Source: CAZEJS01 sp964512645 (lineage in GTDB: Bacteria > Actinomycetota > Geothermincolia > Fen-727 > Anoxymicrobiaceae). From it: a stretch of 64,000 nucleotides of DNA. Location: positions 124,001-188,000 of the forward strand of contig CAZEJS010000001.1 in the NCBI GenBank assembly GCA_964512645.1, in the 5' to 3' direction. Numbering within the stretch: the stretch's first letter is position 1; each line of letters opens with the position of its first letter. A model generated the notes under the pieces. It was given only the letters and a program-made list of their open reading frames with translations. It searched no databases and had not been told where the DNA came from. This document shows positions 1 to 9,263 of the stretch, one piece after another. The position numbers and the translations under genes are program-made.

Positions 1-1266
1 TTCGTCGGGCAGGATGAAATAGTGGGGCCCGGCCGGCCCCTCAGGCTCGCCATCGAGGAGGACCGGGTCTCCTCGATGATACTGTGGGGGCCGCCCGGCT
101 CGGGGAAGACCACGCTGGCGAGGATAATCGCCGGGGCCACCGAGTCGGAGTTCGTGCGGTTCAGCGCGGTGACCTCGGGGGTGCCGGAGCTGCGCAAGGT
201 CATCGCGGCCGCCAGGGACGCCCGCAGGTACAACGACCGGCGCACGATACTGTTCGTCGATGAAATCCACCGCTTCAACAAAGCCCAGCAGGACGCCTTC
301 CTGCCCCACGTGGAGGACGGCACGATAACCCTCATCGGGGCCACCACCGAGAACCCCTCCTTCGAGGTCATCTCCCCGCTTCTCTCGCGGGTCAGGGTTT
401 ACGTGCTCCGGCAGCTCGAGCCCGAACACCTGAGCGCGATAGTCCGCCGGTCCCTGGCCGACCCGGAAAACGGTCCGGGGACAGCGGGCACGGGCATCGA
501 CGAGGACGCGCTCGGGGCGATCGCCGGGATCGCCGACGGGGACGCCCGCATCGCCCTCAACGTCGTGGAGCTTGCCTCCTTTCTCGCGGCGGAACGGAAC
601 CTGGAGAGGATCGACCTCGAGACCGTCATCGAGGTCGCCCAGGAGAAGACGATCCTTTACGACAAGGGCGGCGAGGAGCACTTCAACCTTATCAGCGCGC
701 TGCACAAATCGCTCAGGGACTCCGACCCCGACGGCGGCCTCTACTGGCTGGGAAGGATGCTCGAGTCGGGAGAGGACCCGCTTTACATCGTGCGCAGGCT
801 CATCAGGTTCGCGTCCGAGGATGTGGGCAACGCCGACCCGCGGGCGCTTTCCGTCTGCGTGGACGCCATGCGGGCCTGCCACTTCATCGGAATGCCGGAG
901 TGCGATCTCGCGCTCGCCCAGGCGGTCACCTACCTCGCCGCCGCGCCCAAGAGCAACTCGCTGTACGCGGCGTACGGTGAAGTCAAGTCGGACGTCAGGA
1001 AGCACGGGGCACTGCCGGTGCCCCTCCATATCCGCAACGCGCCCACACGCCTGATGAAGGATATGGGCTACGGCAGGGGATACAAGTACGCCCACAGCTA
1101 CCCCGGCCACATCGTCCGGCAGGAGCACCTTCCGGACAAGCTCGCCGGGAGGACCTATTACCACCCCGGCGACCAGGGTTTCGAGAAGGATATAGCCTCG
1201 AGGCTCGCCGCCCGCCGGGAGGAGCTTTCCAGGAGGCTCGATGACGACGGGAAAGACAGCGACTGA
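1..1266 (+). CDS. rarA: Replication-associated recombination protein A (RarA/MgsA-type AAA+ ATPase), 5' end outside window
   Basis: This is a clamp-loader-like AAA+ ATPase that acts at stalled replication forks. The reading frame is open from base 1, where FVGQDEIVG matches the N-terminal family motif, so perhaps 15-20 residues are missing upstream. Walker A (GPPGSGKT) lies near residues 30-37, Walker B followed by a helix (FVDEIHRFNKAQQ) near 84-96, and sensor 1 is GATTENPSF. The rest is the helical and tetramerisation region (HFNLISALHKSLRDSDPDG and YKYAHSYPGHIVRQEHLPD are family signatures). The next gene follows after 12 bases and may be co-transcribed. Assignment is firm; only the true start cannot be seen. 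Confidence 0.95.
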   Translation, partial: FVGQDEIVGPGRPLRLAIEEDRVSSMILWGPPGSGKTTLARIIAGATESEFVRFSAVTSGVPELRKVIAAARDARRYNDRRTILFVDEIHRFNKAQQDAFLPHVEDGTITLIGATTENPSFEVISPLLSRVRVYVLRQLEPEHLSAIVRRSLADPENGPGTAGTGIDEDALGAIAGIADGDARIALNVVELASFLAAERNLERIDLETVIEVAQEKTILYDKGGEEHFNLISALHKSLRDSDPDGGLYWLGRMLESGEDPLYIVRRLIRFASEDVGNADPRALSVCVDAMRACHFIGMPECDLALAQAVTYLAAAPKSNSLYAAYGEVKSDVRKHGALPVPLHIRNAPTRLMKDMGYGRGYKYAHSYPGHIVRQEHLPDKLAGRTYYHPGDQGFEKDIASRLAARREELSRRLDDDGKDSD

Positions 1267-1278
1267 CGGGAGGCGCGC

Positions 1279-2094
1279 ATGGCCGGCGGCGGAAGGAACG
1301 GAGTGATCGAACGCGGAAACCCGAAATCCATCAGGCGAGCGCTGGACGCGATAGGACTGACGTTCAGGCTGGCGAGGCTGCCCGGCAGCGGCAAGCACCC
1401 CTGGCTGCGACCGGACAAGACCGACATGCGCTGGCTGCCGATCAACACCGACATCGAGATGCCCGGGAACGCCCCGATGCCGCTGGCGGTGCTCGACCGC
1501 CTGATCGAGGAGGCTTCGCACCGGGTGATATTCGACTACTGCGGCTGCCGGGTGGCGTACCGCTGCGAGAGCTACCCGCAGGAGATCGGCTGCCTGCTCC
1601 TTGGCGATTCGGCGCTGGAGTCAAGCCCGAAAGTCTCCCGGGAGGTCGGGGTCGAAGAGGCGAAAGAGCACGCCCGAAAGGCCGTGGACGCCGGGCTTGT
1701 CCCGATAGTGGGGAAAGCCAGGATCGACAACGCCCTCTTCTCGATCAAGGACCGCGGCAGGCTTCTGACCGTATGCCTGTGTTGCGAATGCTGCTGCATC
1801 ACCCGCAACATCCGCCACCTGCCCCTCGACAGGCTCGAGCCGCTCTTCCCACCGCTGGAGAGCGTGGAGATCGAAGTTACCGGCGACTGCACCGGCTGCG
1901 GGAAATGCGTGGAGCACTGCTACGTCGAGGCCATCACCGTCGAGGACGGCAGGGCGGTCATCGGCGAATACTGCCGTGCCTGCGGGCGCTGCGCCACCGT
2001 CTGTCCCGCGAACGCCGTCAGCGTTCGCCTCACCGACCCCGATTTCCTCGACAGAACGCTGGAACGAATAAGGTCTTACGTCAAGTACGACTGA
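1279..2094 (+). CDS. Cysteine-rich protein with C-terminal two-[4Fe-4S] ferredoxin domain
   Basis: A 271-residue protein of unknown role, probably cytoplasmic, as no signal or membrane segment is seen. The C-terminus holds two classical CxxCxxCxxxC motifs (C204/207/210/214 and C232/235/238/242), enough for two [4Fe-4S] clusters. Further upstream are a group at about 88-105 (CGC, C96, C105) and a dense run CLCCECCC at 166-173, which the ferredoxin domain does not explain and which could hold another metal or cluster. The ATG has a GGGAGG site, 12 bases after rarA. An electron-transfer or redox-sensing role is inferred from the ferredoxin domain only; no specific partner is visible. Confidence 0.8.
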   Translation: MAGGGRNGVIERGNPKSIRRALDAIGLTFRLARLPGSGKHPWLRPDKTDMRWLPINTDIEMPGNAPMPLAVLDRLIEEASHRVIFDYCGCRVAYRCESYPQEIGCLLLGDSALESSPKVSREVGVEEAKEHARKAVDAGLVPIVGKARIDNALFSIKDRGRLLTVCLCCECCCITRNIRHLPLDRLEPLFPPLESVEIEVTGDCTGCGKCVEHCYVEAITVEDGRAVIGEYCRACGRCATVCPANAVSVRLTDPDFLDRTLERIRSYVKYD

Positions 2095-2158
2095 TCCACC
2101 CCGCGCGGCGGCGGGGACGGGGGCCCCTCGCGGGCATTTCCTTCGGGCGACCCTGCCG

Positions 2159-2186
2159 GGGCGGCCCTCGAGCGAAAGGGCCGCCC
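2159..2186. terminator. Hairpin between convergent genes, probable bidirectional terminator
   Basis: Perfect 10-bp stem (GGGCGGCCCT at 2159-2168 with its complement at 2177-2186) and an 8-base loop, placed between the end of the ferredoxin-domain gene and the end of the leftward acyl-CoA dehydrogenase. Neither side has a clear U-tract, so termination strength is uncertain. Confidence 0.45.
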
Positions 2187-2224
2187 TGGCGGGCGGCCCC
2201 ATTCGAGTAAGATCTGTCTCAGCC

Positions 2225-3367
2225 CTACTTGCCCCCGAGCAGCGCCCTGGAAATGACCACGCGCTGGATCTGGTTGGTGCCCTCGTAGATCTGGGTGATC
2301 TTGGCGTCGCGCATCATGCGCTCCATCGGGTAGTCCTTCATGTAGCCGACCCCGCCCATGAGCTGGAGGCAGTCGGTGGTGACCCTCATCGCGGCGTCGG
2401 TCGCGAAGCACTTGGCCATCGCGCTCAGGGCGCTGAAGCCCGGCTCCTGGGCGTCCACGGCGCACGCGGCGCGGTAGACTATGGAACGGGCCGCCTCCAC
2501 CTGCATCGCCAGGTCCGCGACCATGAACTGCAGCCCCTGGAGGGCGGCAATTGGACGGCCGAACTGCACGCGCTCCTTCATGTACGCGATGGCGACGTCG
2601 AGCGCGCCTGCCGCCACGCCGAGTCCCTGCGCCCCGATGGACGAGCGGGTACGGTCGAGCGTCATCATCGCCAGGTTGAACCCCTTGCCCTCTTCCCAGA
2701 GCAGGTTCTCGGCGGGGACCTCCATGTCCTCGAAGATGAGCTCGGTTGTTGACGAGCCCCGGATGCCCATCTTGTCCTCGTGCTTGCCCACGCTGAAGCC
2801 CTGGTAATCCTTTTCGACTATGAAGGCCGAGATGCCCCTGACGCCCTTCTCGGGGTCGGTCATGGCGAACACGGAAAATATCTCGCCCACCCCGCCGTTG
2901 GTAATGAAGCACTTGGTGCCGTTGATCACGTACCTGTCACCCTTCTTGACCGCGCGCGTTTTCATGCCAGCGGCGTCGGACCCCGCGTCCGGCTCGGTCA
3001 GGCCGAAGCCGCAAAGCTTCTCGCCGGAAGCCAGGGGGGGCAGGTACTTCTTCTTCTGCTCGTCGTTGGCGCCCAGCTTGATGGGCGTGGACCCCAGCTC
3101 CTGGCAGCCGATGATGAGCGAGGTGTTCACGCATACCTTGGCAAGCTCTTCGATGGCCACGCAGAGCGTGAGCAGGTCGGCGCCTTCGCCGCCGTACTCC
3201 TCTGGAAAAGGAAGGCCCATGAAGCCGTTCTCTTTCAGCTTCTCGACCATGTCCCAGGGGAACTCGCCCTTCTCGTCGATCTCGGCCGCCCGGGGCTCGA
3301 CAACGTCCTTGGCGAACTGCCTGATGGACTCCTGGAACATCTTCTGCTCTTCATTCAACGAAAACAT
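2225..3367 (-). CDS. Acyl-CoA dehydrogenase (last gene of beta-oxidation-type operon)
   Basis: A 380-residue FAD enzyme of the short-/medium-chain acyl-CoA dehydrogenase family, which forms the alpha,beta double bond of an acyl-CoA and passes electrons to an electron-transfer flavoprotein. Length is normal. Visible are the FAD/substrate motif CGFGLTEPDAGSD, the FITNGGVGEIFSVFA strand and the C-terminal catalytic-Glu motif YEGTNQIQRVV. MGGVGYMKDYPMERMMRDAKI is typical of butyryl/short-chain enzymes, but chain length cannot be fixed from sequence alone. The ATG has a GGAGG site. It is third in the order dehydrogenase-thiolase-dehydrogenase on this strand, 48 bases after the thiolase. No ETF genes lie in the window. 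Confidence 0.92.
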   Translation of the reverse strand: MFSLNEEQKMFQESIRQFAKDVVEPRAAEIDEKGEFPWDMVEKLKENGFMGLPFPEEYGGEGADLLTLCVAIEELAKVCVNTSLIIGCQELGSTPIKLGANDEQKKKYLPPLASGEKLCGFGLTEPDAGSDAAGMKTRAVKKGDRYVINGTKCFITNGGVGEIFSVFAMTDPEKGVRGISAFIVEKDYQGFSVGKHEDKMGIRGSSTTELIFEDMEVPAENLLWEEGKGFNLAMMTLDRTRSSIGAQGLGVAAGALDVAIAYMKERVQFGRPIAALQGLQFMVADLAMQVEAARSIVYRAACAVDAQEPGFSALSAMAKCFATDAAMRVTTDCLQLMGGVGYMKDYPMERMMRDAKITQIYEGTNQIQRVVISRALLGGK

Positions 3368-3415
3368 ACTCCACCTCCGCTTCTGTGCCGTCCTCGATCG
3401 CGGGCGACCGGGCGC

Positions 3416-4603
3416 TTATTCCACCTTGACTATGACCGCGTCACCCTGGCCGCCTCCGCCGCATATCGCCGCGGCGCCGTAGCCGCCGCCGCGCCTGCGC
3501 AGCCCGTTGACCAGGCTCATCACTATCCTCGCGCCGCTGGCCCCGACGGGGTGGCCGAGGGCAATGGCTCCTCCGTTGACGTTTATATTCTCGGCGGTCG
3601 CCGGGTCCAGCCCCAGCATCCTTGTCGAGTGCCAGCACACCGCGGCAAAGGCCTCGTTGATCTCGTAGAGGTCGATCTGGTCCGGGGTCATGTCGATCTT
3701 CGCCAGCGCCTTCTGGATCGAACCGCCGGGTACGGTCGCCAGGTATTCGGGCTTGTCGGACACCATCCCGTGGGAGACCACGGTGGCGAGCACGCTCAGC
3801 CCGAGTTCCTCGGCCTTTTCGCGGGACGTCACGACCAGGGAGGCCGCTCCGTCGTTGATGCCCGAGGCGTTCCCCGCGGTGATGGTGCCCTCCTTGCGGA
3901 ACGCCGGCCTCAACCGAGCGAGCCCCTCGGCTGTGGTGTCCGGCCTGATATGCTCGTCCTGGTCGACGACCCTGACCTCTTTCTTCACCTTGACCTCCAC
4001 GGGCACGATCTCCTCGGCCAGCCTGCCCGCCTGCTGCGCGGCCGCCGCCCTCTGGTGGCTTCGCGCCGCCCACAGGTCCTGGTCCTCGCGCGCGGTCCCG
4101 AACTCCTCGGCGACCCTGTCGGTGCCTTCGCCCATGTGCCAGTCGTTGATGGCGCACCACAGGGCGTCGTGGATCATGCCGTCCACCAGGGTGGCGTTGC
4201 CCATCCGGTAGCCGAATCGGCCCTTGGGCACGTAGTAGCACCCCTGGCTCATGCTCTCCATGCCGCCGGTCACTATCACGTCCGCGTCGCCGGCGCGGAT
4301 TATCTGGTCCGCGAAGACCAGGGCGCTGATGCTGGATATGCAGACCTTGTTGACGTTAATCACCGGGAGGTCCGTCGGGAACCCGGCTTTGATGGACGCC
4401 TGTCTGGCGGGCATCTGCCCTACCCCCCCGGTAATGACCTGTCCCATTATCAGGTACTCCACCTGCTCGGGGTCGAGGGTGGACCTCTGGAGCGCTTCCT
4501 TTATCGCCGCCGCCCCCAGGTCAACCGCGGGAACGTCCTTGAGGGCGCCCCCGAGGCGGCCGAAAGCGGTCCGCGCCATTCCTACGATCACAGTCTCCGC
4601 CAA
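3416..4603 (-). CDS. Thiolase / acetyl-CoA C-acetyltransferase
   Basis: A 395-residue thiolase that cleaves 3-ketoacyl-CoA or, in reverse, condenses two acetyl-CoA. The nucleophilic Cys is in NKVCISSISAL, the His in GGAIALGHPVGASGARI, and the second Cys in AAAICGGGGQGDA; all catalytic positions are intact. Start: the frame is open far upstream, but homology begins at ETVIVGMARTAFGR and a strong AAGGAGG site sits 9 bases before TTG at 4603, so TTG is chosen. Flanked in the same operon by two acyl-CoA dehydrogenases, which supports a role in fatty-acid or butyrate-type metabolism. Hydratase and hydroxyacyl-CoA dehydrogenase genes must be elsewhere. Confidence 0.93.
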   Translation of the reverse strand: MAETVIVGMARTAFGRLGGALKDVPAVDLGAAAIKEALQRSTLDPEQVEYLIMGQVITGGVGQMPARQASIKAGFPTDLPVINVNKVCISSISALVFADQIIRAGDADVIVTGGMESMSQGCYYVPKGRFGYRMGNATLVDGMIHDALWCAINDWHMGEGTDRVAEEFGTAREDQDLWAARSHQRAAAAQQAGRLAEEIVPVEVKVKKEVRVVDQDEHIRPDTTAEGLARLRPAFRKEGTITAGNASGINDGAASLVVTSREKAEELGLSVLATVVSHGMVSDKPEYLATVPGGSIQKALAKIDMTPDQIDLYEINEAFAAVCWHSTRMLGLDPATAENINVNGGAIALGHPVGASGARIVMSLVNGLRRRGGGYGAAAICGGGGQGDAVIVKVE

Positions 4604-4644
4604 CTCAATCAACCTCCTTGAAAAATCGCAATGTCCCGAAAACT

Positions 4645-5790
4645 TCACATGCCGAGCGACCTCGACAGCACTATCCGCAGCACCTCCGAGGTCCCCTCGC
4701 CGATCTCCATGATCTTGGAGTCCCTGAAATACCGGCAGACCGGGTAATCCTCTATGTACCCGTAGCCGCCGTGGATCTGGACCGCGTCGCTCGCGACCCT
4801 CATGCAGGTCTCGCTGGCGAACAGCTTGGCGACGGCGGCTTCGTTGGTGTACTGGCGCCCCTGGTCGGCGGTCCAGGCGGCCCGCAGGGTGGCCAGGCGA
4901 GCCAGTTCGACCTCCATCAGCATGTCCGCGCACTTGAAGCTCACGCCCTGGTTCCTGCCTATCGGAGCCCCGAACTGCACCCTCTCCCTGGCGTACTTGA
5001 CCGCCTCGTCCATGCACGCCTGGGCAAGGCCGACAGACAGCGCCGCGACCCCGATGCGCCCGCAGTCGAGCACCTTGAGGAAGTTCTTGAAACCGAAGCC
5101 CCTGTCCCCCAGGAGGTTCCCCTCGGGCACCCGGCAGTCGGTAAAGGAGAGTTCGTGGGTGTCGGAGGAATGCCAGCCCATCTTGTCGTACGGGGGGGCG
5201 ACGTCGAAGCCGGGGGTCCCGTTGGGAACGATTATCGTCGATATCTCTTTTCTGCCGCCCTTCTCGCCGGTCACCGCGGTGATGGTCACGTGACCGGTTA
5301 TATCCGTACCGGAGTTGGTGATGAAGCACTTCGAGCCGTTGATCAGCCATTCCCCGTTCCCCAGGACGGCGGTGGTCCTGGTGCCGCCCGCGTCGGAACC
5401 CGCCTCCGGCTCGGTAAGGCCGAAAGCGCCCATCTTCTCGCCACTGGCCATCGGGACCAGCCAGGTCTTCTTCTGCTCTTCGGTGCCGAACCAGAAAATC
5501 GGCATCATCCCCAGCGATGTGTGCGCCGCCATGGTGATCCCCATGGAAGCGCTGGCCCGCGAGATCTCCTCCACCGCCAGCGCGTATGTGACGAAGTCGG
5601 CCCCCTCCCCCCCGTACTCCTCGGGGATGGGCAGACCGAACAGCCCGATGTCGGCCATCTTCGACTGGATCTCGTACGGGAATTCGCCTTTCCGGTCCAG
5701 CTCTTCGGCCAACGGCGCTATCTCCGCTTCGGCGAACTCGCGCACCATCTGCCTGAACATCCGCTGTTCTTCGGTCAGGTCAAAATCCAT
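4645..5790 (-). CDS. Acyl-CoA dehydrogenase (first gene of the operon)
   Basis: A 381-residue acyl-CoA dehydrogenase paralogous to the last gene of the same operon. It shows the FAD motif GAFGLTEPEAGSDAGG, KCFITNSGTDITGHVT and the C-terminal motif IGEGTSEVLRIVLSRSLGM with the expected catalytic Glu. The C-terminus is shorter and the GEGTSEV variant differs from the YEGTNQI of its partner, suggesting a different acyl substrate. Start taken at ATG 5790 (MDFDLTEEQ), where GAGGAG sits 6 bases upstream and family homology begins; 11 further in-frame codons upstream have no support. The promoter should lie in 5791-6115. Confidence 0.92.
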   Translation of the reverse strand: MDFDLTEEQRMFRQMVREFAEAEIAPLAEELDRKGEFPYEIQSKMADIGLFGLPIPEEYGGEGADFVTYALAVEEISRASASMGITMAAHTSLGMMPIFWFGTEEQKKTWLVPMASGEKMGAFGLTEPEAGSDAGGTRTTAVLGNGEWLINGSKCFITNSGTDITGHVTITAVTGEKGGRKEISTIIVPNGTPGFDVAPPYDKMGWHSSDTHELSFTDCRVPEGNLLGDRGFGFKNFLKVLDCGRIGVAALSVGLAQACMDEAVKYARERVQFGAPIGRNQGVSFKCADMLMEVELARLATLRAAWTADQGRQYTNEAAVAKLFASETCMRVASDAVQIHGGYGYIEDYPVCRYFRDSKIMEIGEGTSEVLRIVLSRSLGM

Positions 5791-6115
5791 GTGTATCTCC
5801 TCGGGGTATTCGGCTACAGGCAAAACAAAGGCAGGCTCGGGCCCGCGGGTTCAAAAACTATCACAGCGCGATTCAAAACTCAATCGAGCGGCTCCGTTCG
5901 CGACGCGGCCCGGACCGCGCCTGTTGCCGCCGGGTTTTCGCGGCGGCGCGGCCCTTTCGGCGGACGTCGCGCCGGGGGCGGCGCCGCCGGCAACGGCCCG
6001 AATCCCGGCCTCGCCGGACGCGGAACTGCCTGCGCCACGCTATCAAGTCCGGGGGGCCGAATAACCGATAAAGCTGTTGACCGGCGTGTATTGCGCTCGA
6101 CGAAGGGAGACGGAA
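5791..6115. other. Divergent intergenic region, no gene recognised
   Basis: About 325 bases separate the leftward acyl-CoA dehydrogenase operon from the rightward zinc-ribbon gene. An AT-richer patch at about 5821-5885 probably carries the leftward promoter (several TTGA-type boxes on the minus strand), but I could not pair a convincing -35 with a -10. The rest is very GC-rich with short self-complementary stretches. No credible small ORF or RNA gene was seen. Confidence 0.5.
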
Positions 6116-7066
6116 TTGCACTGCGCCAAGTGCGGGGGCGAGATCCCCGGGGGAGCCGCTGCGTGTCCCGGCTGCGGTCTGAAGCTCAAGGTCGCGCCGA
6201 ATCCGCCTGCCTCCGCCACGCCTCCTCCCGCGGCAGGGCCTCCTGACGCCGCGCCTTCGGCGCCGCTGCGGGCTTTCGGCGCGCCCCCGACGCCGGAGCC
6301 GCCGGAGTACCGCCACGCGCCTCCTCCTCCCGGGCCGCCGGAGTTCTCTCAACAGGGCCCGCCGGAGTACCGCGCCCAGGACCGGACCGGGGATTTCGCG
6401 CCCCCCGGGGGGTACGCCCCTGGACCGTCTTTCGACGTGCCGTATTACTCGCCCGGCGAGCTGCCGCCCCCTGGCGCGTACCCGCAGCACGGGGCGCCGC
6501 CGGCCTACCCCGGAGGGCGGGCCGGCGCCGCGGAGAAGGGCCGCTTTCCGTGGGCGATAGTCGCCGTAGTGGTCGCGGGCCTGCTGGTGATCGGCGGGAG
6601 CGCCTTCGTCTACTTCAAGTTTCTCAAGAAGACAACCTACGACGGGCCACAGGCGGTCGTGGCGAGGTACTTCGAGATCCTGCCCGGCGGCGACACCGAC
6701 GCGATCAAGGCGCTGTTCGCCCCCGACGCCCAGCCGAGCGAAACCAACCTCAACGCGATCAAGACGGTCGGCTCGATGGGCGCCGACCTCAAGTACGAGA
6801 ACCCCAGGATGAAGACCTTGAGCGAGAGCGCCACCGAAGCAAGCGTGCAACTGGTCGACCTGACGGTTTCGGTGAGCGTGGCGGGACGTTCTGTGAAGCA
6901 GAACCTGTCCATGTTCGCCGGCGGCGCGAAGATGGTCGTAGCCCTCAGGAAGGTCAACGGGCAGTGGCTGCTCGTCGCCCGTGACGGCAGTATGCCCAAC
7001 CTGCTCAACCTGCCGGGCGGGGGGAGCGGCACGCTGGACGTCCCGGCGAGCTCCGGCTCCACGTGA
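6116..7066 (+). CDS. Zinc-ribbon, proline-rich, single-pass membrane protein
   Basis: A 316-residue protein of unknown function with a clear layout: N-terminal zinc ribbon (C3, C6, C17, C20), a Pro/Ala/Gly-rich linker to about residue 140, one membrane helix at about 144-170, then an extracytoplasmic domain of about 145 residues. That domain begins DGPQAVVARYFEILPGGDTDAI, resembling the NTF2-like/DUF4878 outer domains of actinobacterial membrane proteins (family match is tentative). Start: TTG 6116 has GGGAG 6 bases upstream and places Cys-x-x-Cys at the very N-terminus; an upstream TTG at 6077 has no such site. It stands alone, convergent with pcrA. Confidence 0.7.
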   Translation: MHCAKCGGEIPGGAAACPGCGLKLKVAPNPPASATPPPAAGPPDAAPSAPLRAFGAPPTPEPPEYRHAPPPPGPPEFSQQGPPEYRAQDRTGDFAPPGGYAPGPSFDVPYYSPGELPPPGAYPQHGAPPAYPGGRAGAAEKGRFPWAIVAVVVAGLLVIGGSAFVYFKFLKKTTYDGPQAVVARYFEILPGGDTDAIKALFAPDAQPSETNLNAIKTVGSMGADLKYENPRMKTLSESATEASVQLVDLTVSVSVAGRSVKQNLSMFAGGAKMVVALRKVNGQWLLVARDGSMPNLLNLPGGGSGTLDVPASSGST

Positions 7067-7114
7067 GGTAACTGAAGCGCGCCGGTACGGCGCGGCGGGA
7101 CACCGGGGGCGCGT

Positions 7115-9253
7115 TCAGGGGAGCGAGAGCGGCGCGTAGCTCATCAGCATCCGCTTCTTTCCCACCGATGTGAACTCGACGGTTATCTCGCAGTCGTTCT
7201 CCAGTTCCACCAGGGAGAGAACGAGGCCTTCGCCCCATTTGGCGTGGACCACGACATCCCCTTCGCCGACCGCCAGCCTGTCCCGCCCGCCTTCGGGCCG
7301 GGGCGGCGCGTATTCGACCGCCTCCAGCAAGTCCGGGGGCACCTCCTCCAGGAACCGCGACACGCGGTTCAAAGAGAGCCCGCCCCAGAGGCTCCTCGCC
7401 TCGGCGTGGGTGACGTAGAGGACGCGCCTGGCCCGGGTCATCCCGACGTAGCAGAGCCTGCGCTCCTCCTCGAGATCCCGGGAGTTCTCCAGCGACCGCG
7501 CGTGTGGGAAGACCCTCTCCTCCATCCCGACCATGAACACGCCGTCGAACTCCAGGCCCTTGGCGTTGTGCAGGGTCATCAGGGAAACGCAGGCGCCGTC
7601 CTCGAGGTTGTCGGTGTCGCTGACCAGCGAAACCCGCTCGAGGAAATCGTCGAGCGAGACCGCGCCGTACTCCCGCCGGAACTCCGCCACCGCCCCGTGC
7701 AGCTCCTTGAGGTTCTCGACGCGGCCCTCCGCCTCGAGGCTCTTCTGCGCCTCCAGGTCGGCCAGGTAGCCGGTCTCGGCCCAGACCTCCTCCAGGAGCT
7801 CGTCCACGTCGTGCCCATCGGCGTACAGCGCCAGGCCGTCGATCATCCGCGCGAAATCCCCGAGAGACCTCACCGCCCTGGGCGACAGCCCCGGCACCTC
7901 GCCGGCCGACCGGACGCAGTCGATGAGGGGCCGGCCTGTTCGCCGGGAGTGCTCATCGAGGCCGGCGAGGGTCGACTTCCCTATCCCGCGCGCCGGCACG
8001 TTGACGATCCTGCGCAGCGAGACCTCGTCGCGGGGGTTGGCCAGCAGCCGGAGGTACGCCACGGTGTCCTTGATCTCCTGGCGGTCGTAGAAACGCGTCC
8101 CCCCGAAAACCCTGTAAGAGACGCCGCGCCGGACGAGGTGCTCCTCGATAACCCGCGACTGGGCGTGGGTGCGGTAGAAGACCGCCACGCCGCCGGGCGC
8201 GATGCCCTCTTCGCCGAGGCGCTCTACCTGGTCGCAGACGAACGCGGCCTCCGCGTGCTCGTCGGGCACCCGGCAGTACCTGACGTTCTCTCCCGGTGGG
8301 TTCGACGTCCACAGCGTCTTGGGCTTCCTGTCCACGTTGTTCCCGATCACGCGCCCGGCCGCCGACAGTATCCGCCCCGTTGTACGGTAATTCTGCTCCA
8401 GCTTCACCACCCGCGCCTCGGGGTAGTCCTTCTCGAACTCCAGGATGTTGCGCATGTCAGCGCCCCGCCAGGAGTAGATGCCCTGGTCGTCGTCGCCCAC
8501 CACGCACAGGTTTCCGCGCTCTCCCGCCAGCAGCCGGACCATCCGGTACTGCACGGCGTTGGTGTCCTGGTACTCGTCCACCAGCACGTGGCGGAACTTC
8601 TCCCGGTACCTCTCGAGGGTCGCCGGGTACAGCTCCAGCAGGGTCACCATGTGGCAGAGGAGGTCGTCGAAGTCGAGAGCGTCGTTGGCCCTGAGGCGCT
8701 CCTGGTACCTGCGGTAGACCCGCGAGGCGACCTCCATGAAGAAGTCGCCTTCCACCCGCCCGGCGAACGACTCCTCGTCCACCATCTCGTTCTTGGCCGA
8801 ACTGATGACGCCCCTGAGTGCCTTGGGGTGGTAGGACTTCCGGTCCAGGCCGAGCTCGTCCAGGCACTGCGCCAGGAGGCGCAGGGAGTCGGACTCGTCG
8901 TAGATGGAGAACCTGGCGCTGTAGCCGAGAGGCTCGATCTCGCGCCTGAGTATCCTCGCGCAGGAGGAGTGGAACGTCCCGACCATCATGTCCCGCGCGC
9001 CGGCACCCACCAGGCGCTCGACGCGCTCCTTCATCTCCGTTGCGGCCTTGTTGGTGAAGGTCAGCGCCAGGATGCCCCAGGGGCTCACGCCGTGTTGGCG
9101 CATGAGGTGGGCGATACGGTAGGTCAACACCCTGGTCTTGCCGCTCCCGGCGCCGGCGACGACGAGCAACGGGCCTCCCATGTGCTCGACCGCCTCACGC
9201 TGCTCGGGGTTCAGGTCTTCGAGGTAACCGGACGCGCTCTCTCGGGGGGACAT
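7115..9253 (-). CDS. pcrA: UvrD/PcrA-type superfamily 1 DNA helicase
   Basis: A 712-residue 3'-5' DNA helicase for repair and for clearing proteins from DNA. All SF1 motifs are present: EDLNPEQREAV (Q motif), VAGAGSGKTRVL (Walker A), DEYQDTN (Walker B), GDDDQGIYSWRGAD (motif III), QNYRTTGRI (motif IV) and LMTLHNAKGLEFDGVFMVG (motif V region). The C-terminal tail ends with a Tudor-like segment (VVHAKWGEGLVLSLVE). Start ATG 9253 lies 10 bases after the guaA stop, so its ribosome site is in the guaA end and translation is probably coupled. Placement after guaA follows a common actinobacterial order. Confidence 0.95.
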   Translation of the reverse strand: MSPRESASGYLEDLNPEQREAVEHMGGPLLVVAGAGSGKTRVLTYRIAHLMRQHGVSPWGILALTFTNKAATEMKERVERLVGAGARDMMVGTFHSSCARILRREIEPLGYSARFSIYDESDSLRLLAQCLDELGLDRKSYHPKALRGVISSAKNEMVDEESFAGRVEGDFFMEVASRVYRRYQERLRANDALDFDDLLCHMVTLLELYPATLERYREKFRHVLVDEYQDTNAVQYRMVRLLAGERGNLCVVGDDDQGIYSWRGADMRNILEFEKDYPEARVVKLEQNYRTTGRILSAAGRVIGNNVDRKPKTLWTSNPPGENVRYCRVPDEHAEAAFVCDQVERLGEEGIAPGGVAVFYRTHAQSRVIEEHLVRRGVSYRVFGGTRFYDRQEIKDTVAYLRLLANPRDEVSLRRIVNVPARGIGKSTLAGLDEHSRRTGRPLIDCVRSAGEVPGLSPRAVRSLGDFARMIDGLALYADGHDVDELLEEVWAETGYLADLEAQKSLEAEGRVENLKELHGAVAEFRREYGAVSLDDFLERVSLVSDTDNLEDGACVSLMTLHNAKGLEFDGVFMVGMEERVFPHARSLENSRDLEEERRLCYVGMTRARRVLYVTHAEARSLWGGLSLNRVSRFLEEVPPDLLEAVEYAPPRPEGGRDRLAVGEGDVVVHAKWGEGLVLSLVELENDCEITVEFTSVGKKRMLMSYAPLSLP

Positions 9254-9263
9254 CTCGGGGGGG

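Noticed and set aside
2780..4621. 613-codon open frame on the plus strand
   Set aside because: Antisense to acyl-CoA dehydrogenase and thiolase, whose catalytic motifs are intact on the minus strand.
7072..7118. Imperfect inverted repeat between the zinc-ribbon gene and pcrA
   Set aside because: Long loop, one bulge and no U-tract; not enough to call a terminator.
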